A DNA stretch of 46,538 nt from a virus. The notes beneath the pieces were generated by a model, which worked only from the letters and a program-made list of their open reading frames with translations, searched no databases and was not told where the DNA came from. The stretch is taken from IMG/VR virus record IMGVR_UViG_3300044467_000165, positions 1 to 46,538 of that record; one strand, 5' to 3'. The position numbers were made by a program, and so were the translations under genes. The stretch's first letter is position 1, and every line of letters starts with the position of its first letter. Shown piece after piece: positions 37,982 to 46,538 of the stretch.

Positions 37982-39498
37982 TGGAGAACCCGATTGTCAT
38001 CCGCTCCGATCCGGGCATCAAGCGCGATGGCACTCAATTTGAGGGCGACAACTACATTGATGGAAACTGGTGCCGCTTCAATCGGAATTTGCCGCGCAAG
38101 ATGGGTGGCTATCGCGGTATTAGCTCGACGTTTACCGAACTCGTCTATGGCATGTCGTCATATTCACAGAACGGCGTGCAGTACATCCATGTTGGTAGTG
38201 CCAGCATGTTGCAACAGGCACAGGTTGACTCCGCCGGCATCCTGATCGCGCTGCATAACCGCACACCGGCGGGCTTCACATTGGATGCCAATAATCTGTG
38301 GCAGTTCGATGTGATGAATAACAACGTGTCAGCGACGGACACGATCCTGGTCGCTCATGCCGCCCCAAACCTTGATGACATCAGTAGCGACGATCAGACC
38401 GCCATCTACTATGGCGATATCACGACCTCTGCAGCGCTCACAGCAACCGGCATGGATGCGCAGAGCGGTGGCCTCGTCGTGCTGTCGCCGTACCTCGTGA
38501 CCTACGGGAACGGCGGTCGCGTCGATGTATCTGAGGCCAACGATGTGGTGAGCGTCCCGATGGGCTCGGCCTTCGTGACGGGCCAGAAGATCGTGAAGGG
38601 CCTTCCGCTGCGCGGAGGGGGCGCCGGACCCTCCGGCCTTCTGTGGTCGCTCGACTCGCTCATCCGCATGACGTTTCAAGCAGCCGTTACGCCAATCCCT
38701 TTCGCCTTCGACACGATCAGTTCGGAATCTTCGATTCTCTCATCGCAAGGCGTAATCGAATACGACGGTGTGTACTACTGGGCCGGCGTGGATCGGTTCC
38801 TCTCATTCAATGGTGTCGTGCGCGAAGTGCCGAATACCATGAACCAGAATTGGTTTTTCGACAATCTCAACTACACGTGGCGACAGAAGGTATTCGCCTT
38901 CAAGGTTCCTCGCTGGGGAGAGATATGGTGGTGCTATCCGCGTGGCTCGGCGACAGAATGCACGCATGCGGTGATTCTCAATGTGCGCGAAGGTACGTGG
39001 TACGACACGGAACTGCCCAATAGCGGACGCAGTGCGGGTATCTACGCGAAGGTCTACAGCAAGCCATTCATGGTGGATGTGGATGCGACTGCGACGGGCT
39101 ACACGCTCTGGCAGCATGAGTCCGGCGTCAACTCCATCAATGGGCCCATCGTAGAACCGATCCCGGCGTTCATCGAGACCGCCGAGATTACGATGCTCAC
39201 GGGCCCGCAGCCCATGAACAAGAGCCTGCGCTGCGCACGCATCGAACCGGATTTCGTGCAGAGTGGGGATATGTCCTTAGAGGTGAACGGTCGCGCCAAC
39301 GCGCGCGCGCCGGAAGACATCGGCGAAACATTCACGTTCCCGGATACCGCGACAGGCCCCGAGAACCAGATCGTGAATGTGAAGGAAGTGCGCCGTCTCA
39401 TGCGTTTCAAGTTCACGAGTAACGCCATCGATGGAGACTTCGAGATGGGCCAGTGCATCGCGCACATCGAACCGGCGGACGGGCGCGTCACGCAGTGA
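37981..39498 (+). CDS. nozzle/stabilisation protein, P22 gp10-like
   Basis: 505 residues. VIRSDPGIKRDGTQFEGDNY, then GNWCRFNRNLPRKMGGYRGI is the signature start of the podovirus tail-hub proteins that plug the DNA channel (P22 gp10 and relatives). WSTD-type repeats and many aromatic strands suggest a beta-propeller. Follows directly on the fibre gene. Confidence 0.75.
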   Translation: MENPIVIRSDPGIKRDGTQFEGDNYIDGNWCRFNRNLPRKMGGYRGISSTFTELVYGMSSYSQNGVQYIHVGSASMLQQAQVDSAGILIALHNRTPAGFTLDANNLWQFDVMNNNVSATDTILVAHAAPNLDDISSDDQTAIYYGDITTSAALTATGMDAQSGGLVVLSPYLVTYGNGGRVDVSEANDVVSVPMGSAFVTGQKIVKGLPLRGGGAGPSGLLWSLDSLIRMTFQAAVTPIPFAFDTISSESSILSSQGVIEYDGVYYWAGVDRFLSFNGVVREVPNTMNQNWFFDNLNYTWRQKVFAFKVPRWGEIWWCYPRGSATECTHAVILNVREGTWYDTELPNSGRSAGIYAKVYSKPFMVDVDATATGYTLWQHESGVNSINGPIVEPIPAFIETAEITMLTGPQPMNKSLRCARIEPDFVQSGDMSLEVNGRANARAPEDIGETFTFPDTATGPENQIVNVKEVRRLMRFKFTSNAIDGDFEMGQCIAHIEPADGRVTQ

Positions 39499-39731
39499 TC
39501 ATCGATCCTCGCGGGCTCACAGTCATCGAGTGGACCGATTACATGGCTGATGAGCTGGTGGGCTTCAGTCTTCCGCCGCGCCTCGATGACCCGGAGCAAT
39601 GGCGCATGTGGGCGCTCATTGTCAGTCAATCCCCGGCCGTTGCTGCCTTCAATCCTCCAAACCCGCTCCAATACCTTGACTGGAGCGAGTGGGCCGAGCG
39701 CTTCAACCAGACCGTCGATCTTCCGACGTAG
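39495..39731 (+). CDS. small structural-operon protein, 78 aa
   Basis: GTG overlaps the previous stop (GTGA). Compact, Trp-rich (VIEWTDYMADEL, WRMWALIVSQSP, YLDWSEWAERF). Unknown function; sits between the nozzle and ejection-type genes. Confidence 0.65.
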   Translation: MIIDPRGLTVIEWTDYMADELVGFSLPPRLDDPEQWRMWALIVSQSPAVAAFNPPNPLQYLDWSEWAERFNQTVDLPT

Positions 39732-39739
39732 GTGACCCG

Positions 39740-41101
39740 ATGAATTCTTCGACGATCATCCGCAGCCCAAATCTGCGCGATGGCGATGTGCCGTACATCG
39801 TCCGCCTGTATGAAGCGCCGCGTCCGCTGCCGTTCAAGAATGGGGGCCTGGCGCGCGCAGCACAGACGATCCGCTCTGCCGGGCGCGGGGGCGACGACGT
39901 GCTGCTGCATATCAATCCCGAGGAGTTTGAGTTTCTGAAGCAGCAGTGGGGCGAGCCCTCAATGAATCCACACACAGGCCTGCCTGAATATGGCCTGTGG
40001 TCGAAGATCAAGAAGGCGCTGAAGTTTGAGGTGTTCAACACCAAAGGCATTCTCAAGAAGATCGCCAAGAATCCACAGCGCTTGCTGACGGGTGCCATCG
40101 ATCCACTCGGCACGAAAATCACGAACAAGATGTTTGGTACGCACTATGACCCGGCTGTGAATCAACTTGGTGGTGCAACGAAGCAGACATTTCAGGAAGC
40201 CAAAGCGAAGGGGATGGACACCGGTCTCGCCAAAACGCTGCACGGTGTTGCAGGCGCGGTCGCCGGCTTCTATGGCAGCAATGCGCTGGCAGGGCTCGCC
40301 AGTAAAGGCCTCGGCGCCGCGTCGCAGGCGCTCCAGGGAAGCGGCAGCCTTGGGGGCACCGGCCCCATCTCCGAAGTTGTACCGAGCGTGCAGCGAATCG
40401 GCGCTGGTGCAGACACGGTCGGCGCACTGAGCAATGCCGAAAAACTCGCGATGGCGACGAACACGGCCGGCAGTATCGCCGAGCCGATCAGTCCGGTTGT
40501 GACAAGTGTCTCAAGAGTTCCGGTAACGGGCGCTTCGCAAAGCGGGCTCAGTGGGCTGCTCACCAAGGGCGGCAAAATGGCCGGCGAATATGCGAAGAAT
40601 CCGAAGAACTGGCCCACGATCCTCGGCGCGGTGGGAGCGCTCGGCAGTGGCGGAGCCGATGAGGGCGCCGCACCGCTAACACCGCAGTCACCTGGGCTTC
40701 AGCAGCTTCCATTCTCGCGCACTCAGACGAAGCCCAACATCGATTGGTACACCTATGGCGAGCGCCCTGAAGCAGCGTTCTACAGCGGCAACACGATCCC
40801 GGCGTTCACTCCGGAAGAACAGCAGCCGAAAGGGGCGAAGCACGGGGGCGCGATGTCGCGCTACGTGCGCGGACCCGGCACCGGCCGTTCTGATTCCATC
40901 GATGCGAAGCTGAGCGACGGCGAATATGTGTTGACCGCAGAAGATGTGGCACTTCTGGGTGATGGTTCATCGGAAGCGGGCGCGAAGCGCTTGGATCAGT
41001 TCCGCTCGAACCTGCGAAAACACAAAGGCGGTGCGCTTTCGCGCGGCAAGATTTCCCCTAATGCGAAGTCCCCGATGTCTTACTTGCGGGGGCCACGCTA
41101 A
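39740..41101 (+). CDS. virion protein with C-terminal SDGEYVLTAEDV motif, 453 aa
   Basis: N-terminal KIKKALKFEVFNTKGILKKI, Gly/Ala/Ser-rich middle (membrane-like GVAGAVAGFYGSNALAG), and a C-terminal motif GRSDSIDAKLSDGEYVLTAE seen in many podovirus ejection or tail proteins. Likely an internal or ejected virion protein. Confidence 0.65.
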   Translation: MNSSTIIRSPNLRDGDVPYIVRLYEAPRPLPFKNGGLARAAQTIRSAGRGGDDVLLHINPEEFEFLKQQWGEPSMNPHTGLPEYGLWSKIKKALKFEVFNTKGILKKIAKNPQRLLTGAIDPLGTKITNKMFGTHYDPAVNQLGGATKQTFQEAKAKGMDTGLAKTLHGVAGAVAGFYGSNALAGLASKGLGAASQALQGSGSLGGTGPISEVVPSVQRIGAGADTVGALSNAEKLAMATNTAGSIAEPISPVVTSVSRVPVTGASQSGLSGLLTKGGKMAGEYAKNPKNWPTILGAVGALGSGGADEGAAPLTPQSPGLQQLPFSRTQTKPNIDWYTYGERPEAAFYSGNTIPAFTPEEQQPKGAKHGGAMSRYVRGPGTGRSDSIDAKLSDGEYVLTAEDVALLGDGSSEAGAKRLDQFRSNLRKHKGGALSRGKISPNAKSPMSYLRGPR

Positions 41102-42114
41102 TGGGTGTAGCCGACTTCCTCTTCGAGGGTAAAGCCCCGCCTGCCGTAACGACGTACGGCACGCAGACTTCCGACATTCCACAGTTTATGTCGGACTACA
41201 CACAGGGACTCATCTCGCGCGCGAATGCGGTCGCTGCCGAGCCCTATCAACAGTACGGTGGACCACGTGTTGCGGGCTTCACGCCCGATACGCAGAATGC
41301 TTTCAACCAGACGCGGCAGGCCGCGAATGCATATCAGGGTCCACTCGCGCAGGCGCTCGGACTCACGGAGCAAGCCACCGCGCCAGGACAGAGCGGCCTT
41401 GCGCAAGCGCAGCCCTATCTGAATCAAGCGGCCGGCAACTTCACACCCCAAGCCGCGCAGCAGTACATGGACCCGTACGTCGGCAACGTCATCAATCGTG
41501 CATCACTCGAAGCAAATCGAAACTATAACGAGAACATCCTGCCGGGGCTCACCAACAAGTTCACCGCAGCGGGGCAATACGGCTCCTCCGCGATGGCCCG
41601 CGAAGCCAACCGTGCCGCGCGTGACCTGACCGAAGGCCTGCAGTCCAATGCTGCCTCCCAGCTTTCCGGTGCGTACTCGCAAGCCGGCAACCTGTTCAAC
41701 GCCGACCAGGCGCGGCAGCTCGGTGTGGCACAGACCACAGGCCAGCTCGCCGGGCAACAGCAGGGCGCCTTGCTCCAGGGCGGTGCGCAGATGGGCGCGC
41801 TCGGGCAGGCCCAGCAACAGCTCGGGCTTCAGGGGGCCGCTGCACTCGACACGATTGGCCAGGAACAGCAAGGACAACAGCAGAAGAATCTCAATGTGGC
41901 ATATGAGGATTTCCAGAATCAGACGAACTATCCCCGCTCGACCATCGATTGGATGTCGTCGGTGATTCGCGGATTGCCGGCGCCTGTCTCTACTACGAGC
42001 ACGCAGACGGGCCCGGCGAATGTGTATCAGCCGTCGCCCCTGTCGCAGCTTGGTTCATTTGGCACCGGTATCGCGGGACTTCAGGAACTCCTGAAGAAGA
42101 ACGGAGGCACTTAA
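41101..42114 (+). CDS. internal virion/ejection-type protein, 337 aa
   Basis: Gln/Ala-rich helical protein: QAANAYQGPLAQALGL, PYLNQAAGNF, then SLEANRNYNENILPGLTNKF and repeated QQQG segments. Composition and position match ejection proteins injected with DNA. Start overlaps the previous stop (TAATG). Confidence 0.65.
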   Translation: MGVADFLFEGKAPPAVTTYGTQTSDIPQFMSDYTQGLISRANAVAAEPYQQYGGPRVAGFTPDTQNAFNQTRQAANAYQGPLAQALGLTEQATAPGQSGLAQAQPYLNQAAGNFTPQAAQQYMDPYVGNVINRASLEANRNYNENILPGLTNKFTAAGQYGSSAMAREANRAARDLTEGLQSNAASQLSGAYSQAGNLFNADQARQLGVAQTTGQLAGQQQGALLQGGAQMGALGQAQQQLGLQGAAALDTIGQEQQGQQQKNLNVAYEDFQNQTNYPRSTIDWMSSVIRGLPAPVSTTSTQTGPANVYQPSPLSQLGSFGTGIAGLQELLKKNGGT

Positions 42115-43419
42115 ATGCGCAAGAAGTACGCGACCGGCGGCTCACTCGATGTTCTGGCGGAGGATGACGAAGACAGCACCGAAGATGCTGATAACGGGAT
42201 GCCGGCGAGCGCCGTGACGAGTGCCGGAGGACTCAACGCACTGGATATGCCAGGCGCAGCCGAGGCGCTCGCGCTCATGGCGCGGAGTTCGGCCGATGCA
42301 CGCAAGGCGCTTCAGCAGGCGCGCGAGTCGATTCTGGCGCGCAAGTACAACCGCGCAATCCCGCTGCTCGCCGCGTCTGCTGCGCTCGGCGCTCCGACAC
42401 GCGCGGGCTCGACCGCCGAATCTTTCGGCGCAATGGCCGGTGCGCTCACGGGCCCGCTGCGTGAGAAGCAGGCATTCGAGACTGGCAATCAGAAGGAGCT
42501 GCTCGGTATCGATACCAGTATGGCGGGGCTCGATCAAAGCACGGCGCAGGCGCAACTACAGCTCGCGGTGCTCCGTGCGAAGCTCGCGAACGAAGCCAAT
42601 AACGCTCCGTTGGAGAAGGTGGTCGTTCCGGGCCAGACGAACCCGATTGGTATGCGACGCACGGAGGCACGGGGTAAACCGCTGTGGGTTCCACCCCCCG
42701 GTGCAGGAACTAACGTCACGCTCAATACGCAGAAAGACTTGTATGGAACGATGGCGACGAATCTCGGTGAGCAGTACACCAATCAATACCTCGCGGCACA
42801 GAAGGCACCCCAGGCCATCGAGGCGACGCGGCAGATCCGCGAACTGCTGAAGAAGACGCCTTACACCGGAACCGGCGCCGAATGGAAACTGAAGGTCGGT
42901 AAAACCGCCAAGGCGCTCGGCTTTAATTACGCGGGAGATGATATCAAGAATACGGAGCTTCTCTTCTCGCGGCTCGGACAGGAAACGCTCAACAACGTCA
43001 AGCAATCAGGGCTTGGCACGGGGAACGGCTTCACCGAGAAAGACCTGCGCTTCCTGCGCGAGGTAGTGGGCGGCACGATTACGCTCGATAACGAGACGTT
43101 CGCGCTGCTCGCGGACCTTCACGAGAACTCCGCACGACAGTCTGCGAAGGTTTGGAATGACACTTATGGACGCCTGAACCAAGAACAATTGCGCGGACTT
43201 GGCGTGACGCGCATCGAACTACCCGAAGCGCCTGACGTTATGCAACCTACTGTGACGACGCCATCTGCGACTGAGTCGGACGAAGAACCGATCAATCCGG
43301 ATGATGAGGCTCCCGCTCGCGCTCCGCCCGCTGCCGAGACCCTCCTGCGCTCAAATCCGACACCAGAAATGAAGCAGTTCTTCCTCGGAAAGTATAAGTA
43401 CCTGCCCGATGGCCTCTAA
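42115..43419 (+). CDS. internal virion/ejection-type protein, 434 aa
   Basis: Begins MRKKYATGGSLDVLAEDDED; the YATGG motif again. Long Ala/Gln/Lys helices (QAQLQLAVLRAKLANEANNA), then a folded segment with NTELLFSRLGQETLNNVKQS and a Pro-rich tail. Likely ejected with the DNA. ATG follows TAA directly. Confidence 0.6.
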   Translation: MRKKYATGGSLDVLAEDDEDSTEDADNGMPASAVTSAGGLNALDMPGAAEALALMARSSADARKALQQARESILARKYNRAIPLLAASAALGAPTRAGSTAESFGAMAGALTGPLREKQAFETGNQKELLGIDTSMAGLDQSTAQAQLQLAVLRAKLANEANNAPLEKVVVPGQTNPIGMRRTEARGKPLWVPPPGAGTNVTLNTQKDLYGTMATNLGEQYTNQYLAAQKAPQAIEATRQIRELLKKTPYTGTGAEWKLKVGKTAKALGFNYAGDDIKNTELLFSRLGQETLNNVKQSGLGTGNGFTEKDLRFLREVVGGTITLDNETFALLADLHENSARQSAKVWNDTYGRLNQEQLRGLGVTRIELPEAPDVMQPTVTTPSATESDEEPINPDDEAPARAPPAAETLLRSNPTPEMKQFFLGKYKYLPDGL

Positions 43420-45910
43420 CCCGTTCGATCAGTTCGATGCGGCTTCTGCGACTCCAGCGGTGTTAGCTCCACGCGTTGCGCCTCGTTCGCGGCCCGCGCA
43501 AGCACCTGCAACGAATCCCTTCGATCAGTTCGATGCGCTGCCAATCGATAAAGCGCTGGCGCAGCATGAAGACGAGACTATTGCCTATCAGGCCAAGGCG
43601 CAGGAAGCATACATGGCCCGCATGGCAGCGGCACAGAAATGGGCCGGTGAGCATCCGGAGTTGGCGGGGCCCTCTTCGATGCAAGAGCCCCCGCCGGCCC
43701 TCGATCCATACCTAACTCATCGCAAGCCACCGATTGCTCCACGCGAAGCCGCGCCGAAACAGCAGATGGGCAGCGGCTTCAGTGCGACCGCGCAACTGGG
43801 GCTCGTCGAAGATCAGGACACGAAGCGCCGCATCCTCGCGCAGACACTGTTCCCGAATGATCCGGGCGGCATCTATCGCGTGGGCTTCGATGCGGATGGG
43901 CAGCCGGTCTACGTGGGCGATGACAACAAGCTGCACAAGATCGCGAGTGGCACGGCCGCGTTTGGGGCGCAGCTCGCCGCGAATGCACCGGAGATGATTG
44001 GTGGGGGCATCGGCGCCGTCGCAGGCCCGTGGGGCGCAACGTTGGGCGCATCCGGTATGCACGGGATCAAGCGGGGTGTCGCCGGCCTTATTTATGACGA
44101 GCCGCAGACGGTCGGTGCGAACTTGAAGGGAATGGCGGCTGAAGGATTGAGTACGCTGGCCGGGGAAGGCACTGGCAAGTTGATGAACGTGATCGGGAAC
44201 CGAAATCGCGTCATCGACTTCACGCCTCAAGATATGGCGGCAGCCGAGGCGGTGCGCCAGCGCGTGTGGGATGTTGCCCGCGTCAACCTGGACCTGGCGC
44301 AAGCATCCGGGGACCGCCGTCTCATTGCGCTTCGTGCCTATGTCGCGCGTTATCCAGGGCCCTCGGCCAATCTCGTGCAGTCTGCCGAAGAGCGTGCGAA
44401 GGGGCAGTTCCACGAGGCCACAGAGCGCGTACTCGACACGATTGCGAATGCCACACCGGCCGAGGTCGCGGGACAGGAAGGGATCAACGCGGCGAAACTC
44501 GCCATTCAAACTGCGCGTGACGTAGCGCAGGCGAAAGTTGATCCGCTTTACAGAGCGGCCTATGAGAAAGGCGCAGCTGTGATGGACCCCGAGGTCATTC
44601 GCTTCTTTCGGCACAAGGAATTCCGGGAGGCCTATCGCAAGGGACAAGACATCGCACGGTTGGACGAGGCGGAAGCGCCAACGGTCACCGTGCGTACGAC
44701 ACGCACCGTGCCGGGCGAGATGCCACCGATGACGGCGACAGAAGTTCCGCAAATGAATATGAGGGAGGTCCCCACACCACCCGGCGCCGCGCAAAAGCCA
44801 CCGGGACTCACGGTAGATCAACCGCGATTGGGCCTTGAACGGCAGGAAGCGGTTCCCAGTCGCGAGGTCGCGGTGATCGACCAGGATGGCAACATCGTTC
44901 AGCGTCCGCGCAAGTTCCGTCGCGAGCGCATGCCATCGTCAGGAGTCTATCGCACGACCGAAGTGACCGATGAAGAGTATATGAAGGTGCCGGACCTGCG
45001 CGCGCTCGATAACACCAAGCGGGGGCTGGATCGGATGGTGGAAGAGTTGATGAGCGCTGGAAAGCGAAATGAGGCACGCGCCTTATCCAGACAGCGCAGG
45101 CGATTCGTCGCAGCGCTAGATAATCTAGACATTCCAGAATACAAGGCCGCGCGCACGGCCTGGAAAGAGGAACTCGCCAACAACATCAACCCAATGGAGA
45201 ACGGCGTGGTGGGGGTGCTATCACGCATCAAGGACCCGCTCGCCTCCAAGGCCGCCGCACGTATATTCTCGGACCCGAATCTCACGCCCACGATGGTGGA
45301 GGCCGCGAAGACGGCGATTCGGAAACAGAGCCCGGAAGAATGGGATGCGCTTTCACGTACGTGGATTGCACATAAATGGAACCAAGCCCAGCGTGTCACG
45401 CGGACGAGCACGGATGTTAATTCACCAGGTGCGTTTCATCAGGCGCTCTTTGGGACGCCGAATGCTCGGGCCAACACGATGGCCATGCTCGACAAACCTT
45501 CCGCCGATGCCCTCGAAGGCGTCATGGAAGCAGCGGAAGGGCTGAAGCGCACGCCGATTGCGGGCTCTAATACGTTTCGGGACCAGGAGACCAAAGCGAT
45601 ATTTGAAGGTCTGACGGGAACGGGGTTCCGCATCTGGCACGCGATCTCAAGCCCGCGTGAGGCACTGCGCGATGTCGCTCAACGTCGGGCCGCCGAACAG
45701 AGCACGCTGGCCGTAGCGCAGGGCATCCTCGATCCGACGATGCGACACAAGCTGCGCGTCATCCTGCGCATGAAGCCCACCACTCAACGCAACGTTCTGC
45801 TCTTCAATGTAATCGGTGCGCAGTCACTGAAGGATTATATGAAGTCCCGCGCATCTCAAGGTGAGGACAGCGGGCTCATCGCCGGAGAAGAAAATGCAGT
45901 CGGGCAATAA
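43409..45910 (+). CDS. large internal virion/ejection protein, 833 aa
   Basis: N-terminus has the motif NPFDQFD twice (residues 4-10 and 36-42), then Ala/Gln-rich helices, a Gly-rich membrane-like stretch (GGGIGAVAGPWGATLGASG), and a long helical body. Such large low-complexity proteins form the DNA-ejection conduit of podoviruses. Overlaps the previous gene by 11 nt and the next by 17 nt. Confidence 0.65.
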   Translation: MASNPFDQFDAASATPAVLAPRVAPRSRPAQAPATNPFDQFDALPIDKALAQHEDETIAYQAKAQEAYMARMAAAQKWAGEHPELAGPSSMQEPPPALDPYLTHRKPPIAPREAAPKQQMGSGFSATAQLGLVEDQDTKRRILAQTLFPNDPGGIYRVGFDADGQPVYVGDDNKLHKIASGTAAFGAQLAANAPEMIGGGIGAVAGPWGATLGASGMHGIKRGVAGLIYDEPQTVGANLKGMAAEGLSTLAGEGTGKLMNVIGNRNRVIDFTPQDMAAAEAVRQRVWDVARVNLDLAQASGDRRLIALRAYVARYPGPSANLVQSAEERAKGQFHEATERVLDTIANATPAEVAGQEGINAAKLAIQTARDVAQAKVDPLYRAAYEKGAAVMDPEVIRFFRHKEFREAYRKGQDIARLDEAEAPTVTVRTTRTVPGEMPPMTATEVPQMNMREVPTPPGAAQKPPGLTVDQPRLGLERQEAVPSREVAVIDQDGNIVQRPRKFRRERMPSSGVYRTTEVTDEEYMKVPDLRALDNTKRGLDRMVEELMSAGKRNEARALSRQRRRFVAALDNLDIPEYKAARTAWKEELANNINPMENGVVGVLSRIKDPLASKAAARIFSDPNLTPTMVEAAKTAIRKQSPEEWDALSRTWIAHKWNQAQRVTRTSTDVNSPGAFHQALFGTPNARANTMAMLDKPSADALEGVMEAAEGLKRTPIAGSNTFRDQETKAIFEGLTGTGFRIWHAISSPREALRDVAQRRAAEQSTLAVAQGILDPTMRHKLRVILRMKPTTQRNVLLFNVIGAQSLKDYMKSRASQGEDSGLIAGEENAVGQ

Positions 45911-46538
45911 GCCGCCATCGACGCTGATGGCGATCCGCAACGGCAAGATGAAGCGCGGGCCCGGCGGGAACTCTCCGATGGAAGCGGGCATGAACGCGCA
46001 GATGAACAACGGACAGGGACACGGCCACAACTTCTTCTCCACCACTCCGCTCATGGGGCACGCCATGTCAGGCACGCAACTCGGGCAGGCCGATGGTGCG
46101 ATCCGCAACGCGCAGAGCACGCTCGCGAAGTTCCGCTTCGCCGATGGCGGCAAGGTCGCAAAGCCAGCGGGGCCGTCAGCCAAGGAACGCAAGGAAATAC
46201 GCAACATCATCGAGCGGGGAAAGACGAATGCAGTGGCTGCGCTGCGCGGAACGCGAGCAGCGCTCATCGATTCGTCGCCCGATGATTCATCGGATTTTGG
46301 TCCCGCGTTGGACAAGCTGCGTGGGCGTCTTGAAATGAAGGACGGCGGTGAGGTCGAAGCGTCCGCGAGCGGTGATCCCCAGATGATGTATCAGGAATAT
46401 ATGGAACTGATGGATCACCTCCAGGATGCGAACCTGGATCAGGGACTCCAGGTGCAGATCGTGGAGCGGCTTGCTGACCTTGAACAGACGCTCGAAGCAC
46501 TCGGTATCAATGTCGCCGAGCAGGCCGGCATCGGATAA
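45894..46538 (+). CDS. GG-motif virion protein, 214 aa, last gene of window
   Basis: ATG 45894 behind GGAGAAGAAA. Met/Gly/Lys-rich N-terminus (AIRNGKMKRGPGG), then FADGGKVAKPAG and MKDGGEVEAS motifs like those of the proteins at 31717 and 39740. Helical C-terminus (EYMELMDHLQDANLDQGLQV). Ends TAA at the window's last base. Confidence 0.6.
   Translation: MQSGNKPPSTLMAIRNGKMKRGPGGNSPMEAGMNAQMNNGQGHGHNFFSTTPLMGHAMSGTQLGQADGAIRNAQSTLAKFRFADGGKVAKPAGPSAKERKEIRNIIERGKTNAVAALRGTRAALIDSSPDDSSDFGPALDKLRGRLEMKDGGEVEASASGDPQMMYQEYMELMDHLQDANLDQGLQVQIVERLADLEQTLEALGINVAEQAGIG

Noticed and set aside
1-46538. tRNA or tmRNA genes
   Set aside because: No cloverleaf with a TTCAA/TTCGA T-arm and matching acceptor stem was found by eye; a tRNAscan run would be decisive.

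Overview
The window is a large piece of a tailed double-stranded DNA phage (Caudoviricetes) or prophage. It carries a complete virion-morphogenesis block: large terminase, portal, GroES-like protein, scaffold, major capsid protein, P22-type head-to-tail adaptors and nozzle, several tail fibres or spikes, and long low-complexity proteins of the DNA-ejection type. No long contractile or flexible tail genes (tape measure, sheath, baseplate) are visible, so a podovirus-like virion is the best guess. The DNA is GC-rich. A small lipoprotein with a lipobox argues weakly for a Gram-negative host. No tRNA, integrase, polymerase, endolysin or CRISPR array is seen inside the window.

Layout. (1) Positions 1-8209, all on the minus strand: a leftward operon of many very small genes, mostly joined by ATGA/GTGA stop-start overlaps. 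Its distal end is a large gene cut by the left edge (1-1566), which I read as a phage-encoded type V (Cas12, closest to Cas12m) effector whose visible RuvC acidic residues are replaced (N316, G473), so a nuclease-dead protein. Upstream of it lie a coiled-coil protein, an unknown protein and an XRE-type HTH protein. Between 3.78 and 7.94 kb the small genes are separated by 12 copies of a ~50-nt hairpin element. The element's flanks are constant, its upper stem changes with full compensation, and it usually begins inside the stop codon of the preceding gene. (2) 8210-8425: a divergent control region with four consecutive perfect inverted repeats. (3) 8.4-9.1 kb: a short rightward unit (TerS-like protein). 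(4) 9.5-18.4 kb: accessory genes mostly leftward, many with Cys-pair (zinc-ribbon) motifs, a PadR-like and an XRE-like regulator, an orphan FecR N-terminal-type domain and small membrane proteins. Rightward islands lie at 13.4, 14.7 and 16.5-17.1 kb. (5) 18.5-46.5 kb: one long rightward structural operon.

The leftward genes look like an early/host-takeover module and the rightward operon like the late module. Spaced dyads (two CGCTNAGCG-type 9-mers separated by TCA) at 8363, 9437 and 13327, and variants at 11048 and 17840, could be sites for one phage regulator. Three noncoding segments (17116-17213, 18416-18494, 23297-23393) fold on paper into long-stem branched structures. The first two share an identical 13-nt loop sequence.

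Most novel signals: the nuclease-dead Cas12-like gene in an early phage operon; the covarying inter-gene hairpin family, including one half-deleted copy that has fused two genes; the structured noncoding segments with a shared loop; an 11-bp palindromic Shine-Dalgarno that serves two divergent genes; and an in-frame amber codon in one otherwise intact gene. All functional calls are from reading the sequence and family memory; no database search was run.
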